A stretch of DNA of 64,000 nucleotides from Agromyces bauzanensis (lineage in GTDB: Bacteria > Actinomycetota > Actinomycetes > Actinomycetales > Microbacteriaceae). The stretch lies in the NCBI RefSeq assembly GCF_014645655.1, contig NZ_BMMD01000004.1, forward strand, positions 1-64,000. The letters are read 5' to 3'. A program made the position numbers and the translations under genes. The notes under the pieces are model-generated. The model was not told the DNA's origin. It did not search any database and saw nothing but the letters and a program-made list of their open reading frames with translations. Below are positions 58,062 through 64,000 of this stretch, one piece after another. Within the stretch, counting starts at the first letter, position 1. Each line of letters starts with the position of its first letter.

Positions 58062-59143
58062 CGGCAGGCGAGACGCGCACGACGATCCGCGTCGGGGGCG
58101 AGCCGGGCTACGACGTCGTCGTGGGGCGGGGCGTCCTCGCCGAACTCGGCGACGTGCTCGGTTCATCGGTCCGCAAGGTGCTCGTCGTGCACGCGCCGAC
58201 GCTCGGCGCACGCGCGATCGCCATCCGCGAGGAACTCCAGGATCGGTTCGAGGTGCTGCTCGCCGAGGTGCCCGACGCCGAGGCCGGCAAGCGCGTCGAG
58301 GTGGCGGCGTTCTGCTGGCAGATCCTCGGCCAGGCCGACTTCACGCGCAGCGACGCGATCGTTGGGCTCGGTGGGGGAGCGATCACCGACCTCGCGGGAT
58401 TCGTGGCGGGCACGTGGCTCCGCGGGGTGCGCGTCGTGCAGGTGCCGACCACCGTGCTTGGCATGGTCGACGCGGCCGTGGGCGGCAAGACCGGCATCAA
58501 CACGAACGAGGGCAAGAACCTCGTCGGCGTGTTCCATGCCCCGGCCACCGTGCTCTGCGACCTCGAGATGCTCGACACGCTGCCGCGCAACGAGATCCTC
58601 GCCGGGTTCGCCGAGATCGTGAAGGCCGGGTTCATCCGGTACCCCGAGATCCTCGACATCATCGAGGCCGACCCCGACGTCGCGACCGACCCGACGTCGC
58701 CCGAGTTCCGCCGCGTCGTCGAGCTCGCGATCCGGATGAAGGCGGACGTCGTCTCGGAGGACTTCACCGAGCAGGGGCTGCGTGAGATCCTGAACTACGG
58801 GCACACGCTCGGCCACGCCGTCGAGCACGCCGAGCGCTACCAGTGGCGGCACGGCGCGGCGATCTCGGTGGGCATGGCGTTCGCCGCCGAGCTCGGCCGC
58901 CTCTCGGGCCGCCTCTCGGACGAGGTCGCCGACCGGCACAAGCGCGTGCTCGACCTGCTCGGCCTGCCCACGACGTATCCCGCCGGACGCTGGAACACGC
59001 TGCTCGCGACCATGCAGCGCGACAAGAAGGCCCGCGCCGGGCAGCTGCGCTTCATCGTGCTCGACGACCTCGCGAAGCCCACCGTGATGCAGGCGCCCGA
59101 CCAGTCGCTGCTGTTCGCGGCGTACCAGGAGATCGGGTCCTGA
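58058..59143 (+). CDS. aroB: 3-dehydroquinate synthase
   Basis: Cyclises DAHP to 3-dehydroquinate using NAD and a divalent metal. The 361-residue protein shows GLGGGAITDLAGFVAGTWLRG (NAD-binding), VPTTVLGMVDAAVGGKTGIN, AGFAEIVKAGFI and the metal histidines in NYGHTLGHAVEHAERYQWRHG. GGAGGATC upstream. Last gene of the mltG-aroECKB run; a strong terminator follows. Confidence 0.97.
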   Translation: MTAGETRTTIRVGGEPGYDVVVGRGVLAELGDVLGSSVRKVLVVHAPTLGARAIAIREELQDRFEVLLAEVPDAEAGKRVEVAAFCWQILGQADFTRSDAIVGLGGGAITDLAGFVAGTWLRGVRVVQVPTTVLGMVDAAVGGKTGINTNEGKNLVGVFHAPATVLCDLEMLDTLPRNEILAGFAEIVKAGFIRYPEILDIIEADPDVATDPTSPEFRRVVELAIRMKADVVSEDFTEQGLREILNYGHTLGHAVEHAERYQWRHGAAISVGMAFAAELGRLSGRLSDEVADRHKRVLDLLGLPTTYPAGRWNTLLATMQRDKKARAGQLRFIVLDDLAKPTVMQAPDQSLLFAAYQEIGS

Positions 59144-59147
59144 CGGG

Positions 59148-59184
59148 AACGGCGGGTGGACGCCGGGGGCGTCCACCCGCCGTT
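59148..59184. terminator. Bidirectional terminator between aroB and the GDPD fusion gene
   Basis: A perfect 17-bp stem (AACGGCGGGTGGACGCC and complement, loop GGG) separates the two convergent genes. It starts 5 nt past the aroB stop and lies 18 nt from the other stop. Confidence 0.8.
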
Positions 59185-59201
59185 CATCCGGCGGTCGCCG
59201 C

Positions 59202-61454
59202 TCAGCGGATCGCGGCCACGGCGACGTCGGGGTTGTCGCTGAACATGCCGTCGAGGCCCGCCTCGACGAAGACGCGGATCTCGCCCGCGAGGTCGCCGAT
59301 GCCGGCCGGGTCGCTGCTCGAACGGAACTCCGCGGGCAGGAACACGTTCTCACGCCGGAACGTCCAGCCGTGCACGTCGAGCCCCGTGCGGTGCGCGTCC
59401 TCGATGACCGGGCTCGGGGCGCCGAGCGTGCCGTCGGCATTGCGGGGGATGACGACGTTCTTCTCGACGCCGATGCCATCGGCGTAGCCGGCGATCTCGG
59501 CGAGCCCGGCGGGGGTCACGAGGTCGGCGTAGGTGCGCGCATCCCCGGCGACGGTGAAGTCGTACGGCCGACCGCTCGAGCTGATGAGCTGGGCGAGTGC
59601 GACCTCCGTCATGCCGTCGAGCTCCTTCAGGTTCGCGACCTCGAAGCTCTGCACGATCACCGGGGCGTCGGCGTCGTCGACCCCGTTCGCCGAGAGCTGG
59701 GCAACGAGCGGCTCCTCGAGGGAGAGGCCGATCGAGTCGAAGTACGACGGATGCTTCGTCTCGGGGTACACGCCGATCGGCTCGCCCTGGCAGCTGGTCG
59801 AGTGACGGGCCAGGTCGATGACCTCGTCGAGCGTCGGCACCTGGTAGAGCCCGTTGAACGCCGTGTTCTCGGGACGGACCTGGGGCAGCCGCTCGATCGC
59901 GCGGAGCGTCTTCAGCTCGGCGAGCGTGAAGTCCTCGGTGAACCAGCCCGACACCGTCACCCCGTCGATGGTCTTCGTGGCCATGCGGTCGGCGAACTGA
60001 GGGCGGGACGCGACATCCGTCGTGCCGCTGATCTCGTTCTCGTGACGGGCGACGAGCACGCCGTCCTTCGTGGCGACCACGTCGGGCTCGATGAAATCGG
60101 CGCACTGCGTGATCGCCGTCTCGTACGCGGCGAGCGTGTGCTCGGGTCGGTAGCCGCTCGCGCCGCGGTGGGCGACGACCGTGATGTCGGAGGAGGGCAC
60201 GCGCTCCTTCTCGAGGTCGATGACGTCGAACTCGGTGTCATCGGGCGTTCCCGTGATGCGTGCATCGTTGCCGGGGTAGTTGTTGTCGTTGCCGATGAGC
60301 AGGCGTCCGTCCCGGAGGCGCACGACGGTCTCGAACGACTGCACCGGCAGCGAGAACGCCTCGCCCGTGCCGTATCCGTCACCCGCGCCGATCAGGTCGG
60401 GATTGGCGATCCGCAGCGCATCGAGCACGAGCGACTTCTCGACGTAGCCCTCGTCATCGATGCGGGACAGGTCGATCTCGTAGACGCGCTTCGTGACCGA
60501 CTGGTCCCCTTCGAAGTCGTCGCGTTCCACGAGCAGCAGCACATCGCTGCGCACCGTGAACGCATCGCCCACGACGTTCGCGTCCTGGTCGGCCTGGTAG
60601 CTCCAGGTGCGATCCGTGTAGGCGCCCGTCTTCGTGTCGAACTCGAGGATCTCGCGCCGCCGGAGGTCGGGGTCGTCGGCGTAGGGGCCCTCGAGGACGG
60701 GGTAGAGGTAGCGTCCGCTCGCGCTGCCCGCCAGGGCCTCGAACCCGCGGCTCGGGCGCACTCGCGGCGTCTCGCCCGCGGCGAGGTAGGGGTTCTGGGG
60801 CGACTTGGCTCCGCCGGGCAGCGAGTAGGGCTTCTCGAGGAGCGTGCCGTCTGCGTCGAAGTGCAGGAGGAACGGACCGAACTCCTCGCCGACCCAGAAC
60901 GAGCCGTCCTTCGCTTGAACGACGGATTCGACGTCGAAGTCGGCCCCGGTGAGGAGGCGCTCGGCCGTGGACTCGTTCACGATGGGGAAGTCGAGCACGC
61001 CGTTCGCGTCGTTGTAGGAGATGAAGCGCTCGATCTCTATCTGGCCCGCGCCGCCCTCGGCGGTCTCCCAAGCGGGGCGGACGAGGTAGTTGCGCAGCAG
61101 GAAGTCGGCCGAGTTCGTCTTCGAGCCGAACCCGTTGTCCGGCTGCGCCCAGAAGGTGCCGTCGCCGTTGTCGATCATCGCCGAGAATCCGGGCACGACC
61201 TGGCCGGCGAACGGGCCGGTGCGGCCGTTCGCCGGCGAGGCGAGCGCGCCGGATGCCGGCCCGGGCTCGAGGTGGTCGGCCGACAGCGTCGCGCGGGCCA
61301 CGAGGGTGGGCTCGACGACCTTCTCCGTAGGGTTCTGCGGCTCGCCGTTGCCGGCGGCGTTCGCGGGAGCTGGGATGAGGATGACGGCCGAGGTGGCGGC
61401 CGCCGCGGCAAGGGCGAGGATGCGCGTCCGTGCGCGTGCGATGCGATGTGCCAT
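59202..61454 (-). CDS. Secreted esterase-like (phytase-fold) / glycerophosphodiester phosphodiesterase fusion
   Basis: A ~750-residue exported protein. A signal peptide (about 1-33, ending ANAAG) is followed by a phytase/esterase-like beta-propeller domain (about 60-410, with GPFAGQVVPGFSAMIDNGDG, VGEEFGPFLLHFDADG and LLIGNDNNYPG). The C-terminal GDPD TIM barrel (about 415-750) has HRGASGYRPEHT, FIEPDVVATKDG and a late GMFSDNPDV. It probably releases phosphate or glycerol 3-phosphate from glycerophosphodiesters outside the cell. The ATG at 61454 is preferred; a GTG three codons upstream is possible. It sits against the strand of the surrounding aro-efp genes. Confidence 0.88.
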   Translation of the reverse strand: MAHRIARARTRILALAAAAATSAVILIPAPANAAGNGEPQNPTEKVVEPTLVARATLSADHLEPGPASGALASPANGRTGPFAGQVVPGFSAMIDNGDGTFWAQPDNGFGSKTNSADFLLRNYLVRPAWETAEGGAGQIEIERFISYNDANGVLDFPIVNESTAERLLTGADFDVESVVQAKDGSFWVGEEFGPFLLHFDADGTLLEKPYSLPGGAKSPQNPYLAAGETPRVRPSRGFEALAGSASGRYLYPVLEGPYADDPDLRRREILEFDTKTGAYTDRTWSYQADQDANVVGDAFTVRSDVLLLVERDDFEGDQSVTKRVYEIDLSRIDDEGYVEKSLVLDALRIANPDLIGAGDGYGTGEAFSLPVQSFETVVRLRDGRLLIGNDNNYPGNDARITGTPDDTEFDVIDLEKERVPSSDITVVAHRGASGYRPEHTLAAYETAITQCADFIEPDVVATKDGVLVARHENEISGTTDVASRPQFADRMATKTIDGVTVSGWFTEDFTLAELKTLRAIERLPQVRPENTAFNGLYQVPTLDEVIDLARHSTSCQGEPIGVYPETKHPSYFDSIGLSLEEPLVAQLSANGVDDADAPVIVQSFEVANLKELDGMTEVALAQLISSSGRPYDFTVAGDARTYADLVTPAGLAEIAGYADGIGVEKNVVIPRNADGTLGAPSPVIEDAHRTGLDVHGWTFRRENVFLPAEFRSSSDPAGIGDLAGEIRVFVEAGLDGMFSDNPDVAVAAIR

Positions 61455-61585
61455 GCACGCCACCCAACCGGGTCGAGCGCACGACGACGTGGCCGGAGTC
61501 CATCCCGATGCCGACGAACGGGTGAACGGGAGGCGCGCCCGCCCGTCGACGTGCCACCCGCCGTCATCCCGGCGTTCACCGTGGA

Positions 61586-61591
61586 TAGGCT
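61586..61591 (+). promoter_or_regulatory. -10 element for a leaderless aroQ transcript
   Basis: TAGGCT ends exactly 6 nt before the aroQ GTG, with no ribosome site between. Confidence 0.5.
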
Positions 61592-61597
61592 GGCCGG

Positions 61598-62041
61598 GTG
61601 ACCACCACGATCCTCGTCCTCAACGGCCCGAATCTCGGTCGGCTCGGGACCCGCGAGCCCGAGGTGTACGGCAGCGAGACGCTCGCCGACATCGGTGCCG
61701 GGCTCGCAGCATCCGTGCCGGACGACGTCGCGATCGACCTGCGGCAGACCGACGACGAGGCCGAACTCATCGGCTGGATCCACGAGGCGGTGGACCGGCG
61801 CGTACCGGTGGTGCTCAACCCGGCGGCGTTCACCCACTACAGCTACGCGCTCCGCGACGCCGCCGCGCAGTTGAAGCGGGCCGGCGTGCCGCTCGTCGAG
61901 GTGCACCTCTCGAATCCCTACACCCGCGAGACGTTCCGGCACACGAGCGTCATCTCGGGCGTCGCCACCGGAGTCATCGCCGGGTTCGGCGCAGATTCCT
62001 ATCGCCTGGCGGTCGACTGGGTTCTGCGGTCGCGCGGGTGA
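61598..62041 (+). CDS. aroQ: 3-dehydroquinate dehydratase, type II
   Basis: Dehydrates 3-dehydroquinate in the shikimate pathway. The 147-residue dodecameric type has LNGPNLGRLGTREPEVYG (6-23, with the catalytic Tyr and Arg), NPAAFTHYSYALRDA (about 71-85) and HLSNPYTRETFRHTS (about 104-118). Leaderless-type GTG. It completes the aro set and is cut off from aroB by the GDPD fusion gene. Confidence 0.95.
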   Translation: MTTTILVLNGPNLGRLGTREPEVYGSETLADIGAGLAASVPDDVAIDLRQTDDEAELIGWIHEAVDRRVPVVLNPAAFTHYSYALRDAAAQLKRAGVPLVEVHLSNPYTRETFRHTSVISGVATGVIAGFGADSYRLAVDWVLRSRG

Positions 62042-62047
62042 GTCGAC

Positions 62048-62053
62048 TACACT
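62048..62053 (+). promoter_or_regulatory. -10 element of the efp promoter
   Basis: TACACT gives a leader of ~55 nt before the efp ATG. Confidence 0.35.
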
Positions 62054-62116
62054 CGATCAGTTGCACGCCATCGGCGCGTGCCCTGCGACTTCCTTCGACG
62101 ATCGGAAACACCACCA

Positions 62117-62680
62117 ATGGCAAGCACCGCTGACATCAAGAACGGCGTCGTACTCAACATCGACGGCCAGCTCTGGAGCGTCATCGAGTTCCAGCACGTC
62201 AAGCCCGGCAAGGGTGGTGCATTCGTCCGAACGAAGCTGAAGAACGTCGTCACCGGCAAGGTGGTCGACCGCACCTACAACGCCGGCGCCAAGGTCGACA
62301 TCGAGAACGTCGACCGCCGCGACTTCACCTACCTGTACAGCGACGGCGACGGCTTCGTGTTCATGGACTCGACCGACTACGACCAGGTCACGGTACCCGC
62401 GCCCGTCGTCGGCGACGCGAAGAACTTCATGCTCGAGAACCAGGCCGTCACCATCGCGCTGAACAACGGCAACCCGCTCTACGTCGACCTGCCCGCGTCG
62501 GTCGTGCTCGAGATCACGTACACCGAGCCGGGCCTGCAGGGCGACCGCTCGACGGGCGGCACGAAGCCCGCCACCGTCGAGACCGGCTACGAGATCCAGG
62601 TGCCGCTCTTCCTCGAGACCGGCACGAAGGTCAAGGTCGACACCCGCACGGGCGACTACCTCGGCCGCGTGAACGACTAG
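62117..62680 (+). CDS. efp: Elongation factor P
   Basis: Relieves ribosome stalling at polyproline. The 187 residues begin [17 protein letters not shown]. The tip loop is [15 protein letters not shown] with Lys at the position that is modified in some bacteria; no modifying enzyme gene is near. Two OB domains follow. Its last base is shared with nusB's GTG. Confidence 0.97.
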   Translation: MASTADIKNGVVLNIDGQLWSVIEFQHVKPGKGGAFVRTKLKNVVTGKVVDRTYNAGAKVDIENVDRRDFTYLYSDGDGFVFMDSTDYDQVTVPAPVVGDAKNFMLENQAVTIALNNGNPLYVDLPASVVLEITYTEPGLQGDRSTGGTKPATVETGYEIQVPLFLETGTKVKVDTRTGDYLGRVND

Positions 62681-63093
62681 TGAGCGCGCGCACGAAGGCG
62701 CGCAAGCGCGCCCTCGACATGCTCTACTCGGCGGACATGCGCCGGGTGCCCGTCGAGCAGGTGCTCGCGGTCGAGGCCGAGCGCGCGGTCAGCGAGCCCG
62801 AGCGCCAGGCGTCCTGGCTGTACGCGCGCGAGATCGTCGACGGCATCGTCGACCACAGTGAGGAGATCGACGAGCTCATCACCACGCATTCGCGCGGGTG
62901 GACGCTCGAGCGCATGCCCGCCGTCGACCGTGCGCTCCTGCGCATCGGGGTGTGGGAGATCGTCTTCAACGACGAGGTGCCCGACCCCGTGGCGATCTCC
63001 GAGGCCGTCGAGGCGGCCACGGTGCTGTCGACGGATGACTCGGCAGGATTCGTGAACGGGCTGCTCGCCGCGATCTCGCACGCGAAGGGTTAG
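62680..63093 (+). CDS. nusB: Transcription antitermination protein NusB
   Basis: RNA-binding factor of the rRNA antitermination complex. The 137-residue all-helical protein has the Arg-rich opening [38 protein letters not shown] and a C-terminal GFVNGLLAAI. The GTG overlaps the efp stop by one base, the usual efp-nusB arrangement. Confidence 0.95.
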   Translation: MSARTKARKRALDMLYSADMRRVPVEQVLAVEAERAVSEPERQASWLYAREIVDGIVDHSEEIDELITTHSRGWTLERMPAVDRALLRIGVWEIVFNDEVPDPVAISEAVEAATVLSTDDSAGFVNGLLAAISHAKG

Positions 63094-63122
63094 GACCGGC
63101 GTCCGAGCTCCACGGCGCACGG

Positions 63123-63184
63123 TAGACTCGTCGGAGTTGACAACCTTTAAGGCCGTCCCGTGAGGCGGAGAAGGGAGTCGGTCC
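63123..63184 (+). promoter_or_regulatory. pyrR promoter and PyrR-binding leader
   Basis: TAGACT (63123-63128) is followed by a ~50-nt leader with CCGTCCCGTGAGGCGGAGAA and GGGAG, the hairpin-loop pattern of PyrR binding sites in actinobacteria (conserved GUGAGGC in the loop, AAGGG as the ribosome site). In mycobacteria PyrR bound to UMP blocks translation of the pyr mRNA at such a site. The stem is read by eye. Confidence 0.65.
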
Positions 63185-63727
63185 GTGGCACGTGCCGTGC
63201 TCAACCAGGCTGACATCACGCGGGCGCTGACCCGCATCTCGCACGAGATCCTCGAGTCCAATCGAGGCAGCTCGGATCTCGTGCTCCTCGGCATCCCGAC
63301 CCGGGGCGTCGCGCTCGCGCGCCGCATCGCCGAGACCCTCGCGCGCATCGAACCCGATGCCCCGCCCGCCCTCGCTGGCTCGCTCGACGTCACGATGTAC
63401 CGCGACGACCTCGGCCGCACGCGCACTCGCACGCCCGCGCCCACTGAGGTGCCGCCCGGCGGCATCGATGGGAAGACCGTGGTGCTCGTCGACGACGTGC
63501 TCTACTCGGGCCGCACCATCCGCGCCGCCTTCGACGCGCTCGCCGACCTCGGTCGGGCTCGCGCCGTGCGCCTCGCCGTGCTCGTCGACCGTGGCCATCG
63601 CGAGTTCCCGATCCGTGCCGACTTCGTCGGCAAGAACCTGCCGAGCTCCACCCGCGAGCGCATCAACGTGCGCCTCGCCGAGATCGACGGCGACGACTCC
63701 GTCACGATCGGAGGGGGCGAGGGCTGA
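63185..63727 (+). CDS. pyrR: Bifunctional pyr operon regulator / uracil phosphoribosyltransferase PyrR
   Basis: Senses UMP/UTP and binds the pyr leader; it also has weak uracil phosphoribosyltransferase activity. The 180 residues carry the PRPP motif [17 protein letters not shown] (about 99-115), [10 protein letters not shown] (about 37-46) and the RNA-binding basic edge. GTG start after AAGGGAG. The stop shares a base with pyrB (TGATG). Confidence 0.96.
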   Translation: MARAVLNQADITRALTRISHEILESNRGSSDLVLLGIPTRGVALARRIAETLARIEPDAPPALAGSLDVTMYRDDLGRTRTRTPAPTEVPPGGIDGKTVVLVDDVLYSGRTIRAAFDALADLGRARAVRLAVLVDRGHREFPIRADFVGKNLPSSTRERINVRLAEIDGDDSVTIGGGEG

Positions 63728-64000
63728 TGCGCCACCTTCTCAGCACCCGTGAACTCGACCGCGAGGCGGCGATCGCACTCCTCGATGTCGCCGAGGACAT
63801 GGCGGCCGTGCAGGAGCGCGAGGTCAAGAAGCTCCCGACGCTCCGGGGCAAGACGGTCGTCAACCTGTTCTTCGAGGACTCGACCCGCACCCGCATCTCA
63901 TTCGAGGCCGCCGCCAAGCGCCTCTCGGCCGACGTCATCAACTTCAGCGCGAAAGGGTCGAGCGTCTCCAAGGGCGAGAGCCTGAAGGACACGGCGCAGA
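63727..64000 (+). CDS. pyrB: Aspartate carbamoyltransferase catalytic subunit (5' part, runs off the window)
   Basis: Condenses carbamoyl phosphate and aspartate. The 91 codons present include the carbamoyl-phosphate site [13 protein letters not shown] (about 49-61) and the 80s loop [17 protein letters not shown]. Start overlaps pyrR by one base. The rest of the pyr operon is beyond the window. Confidence 0.95.
   Translation, partial: MRHLLSTRELDREAAIALLDVAEDMAAVQEREVKKLPTLRGKTVVNLFFEDSTRTRISFEAAAKRLSADVINFSAKGSSVSKGESLKDTAQ

Overview
The window is high-GC (roughly 70%) chromosomal DNA from an actinobacterium. The family-specific core genes (sepH, DUF4193, DUF3093, dut, DUF3710, DUF3159, acnA), two clpP genes before clpX, the tig-clp block and the aro-efp-nusB-pyrR-pyrB block point to Microbacteriaceae, perhaps Agromyces or a relative. 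The genus is an inference. Most of the window is conserved housekeeping sequence. The unusual material is at the left end and in a few small accessory patches.

Left end (1-485): the first 19 codons of an IS630-like transposase and the end of its element, a short reading frame that stops at the element border, and a broken tRNA-Pro directly before tig. This looks like an integration and decay scar. 486-5053: tig, a doubly deleted TPR pseudogene, clpP1, clpP2 and clpX (ribosome-associated folding and Clp proteolysis). 5069-5430: a C-terminal gene fragment ended by a ~160-bp MITE-like element. 5431-14297: sepH (cell division), DUF4193, DUF3093, dut-DUF3710-DUF3159, acnA with a palindromic upstream site and an in-frame REP-like insertion, and dxs.

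14310-16388: a two-gene leaderless operon coding for an annexin-repeat protein and a beta-rich partner; this is the least explained locus. 16530-25697: beta-oxidation pair (thiolase and a multifunctional enoyl-CoA hydratase/3-hydroxyacyl-CoA dehydrogenase), RNase D-DUF3000, an alpha/beta hydrolase, a sulfurtransferase-SufE pair and zapE. 25765-27737: amt behind a GlnR-type box array, and a PemK/MazF-like protein with no visible antitoxin. 27851-28508: four tRNA genes (Val-CAC on the minus strand; Gly-GCC, Cys-GCA and Val-GAC on the plus strand). 28664-30983: a purple-acid-phosphatase-like lipoprotein, then about 1.3 kb of decayed genes.

30984-49453: thrS-HIT (Ap4A metabolism), pdxS-pdxT (PLP synthesis), DUF1697, hemerythrin, yebC-ruvC-ruvA-ruvB (Holliday junction processing), yajC-secD-secF (protein export), rsh ((p)ppGpp), an AbiEi-like orphan, a DUF349 gene, a membrane-anchored cyclophilin and rarA. 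49483-64000: rpsD with a long leader, a small membrane protein preceded by a candidate leaderless uORF, alaS-ruvX-mltG-aroE-aroC-aroK-aroB, a secreted esterase-like/GDPD fusion on the opposite strand, then aroQ, efp, nusB, pyrR and the start of pyrB.

A recurring promoter signature is visible: a TAGNNT/TANNNT -10 hexamer followed 6-7 nt later by an ATG or GTG, as expected for leaderless mRNAs. Many genes overlap by 1, 4 or 8 nt (ATGA, GTGA, TGATG), indicating translational coupling.
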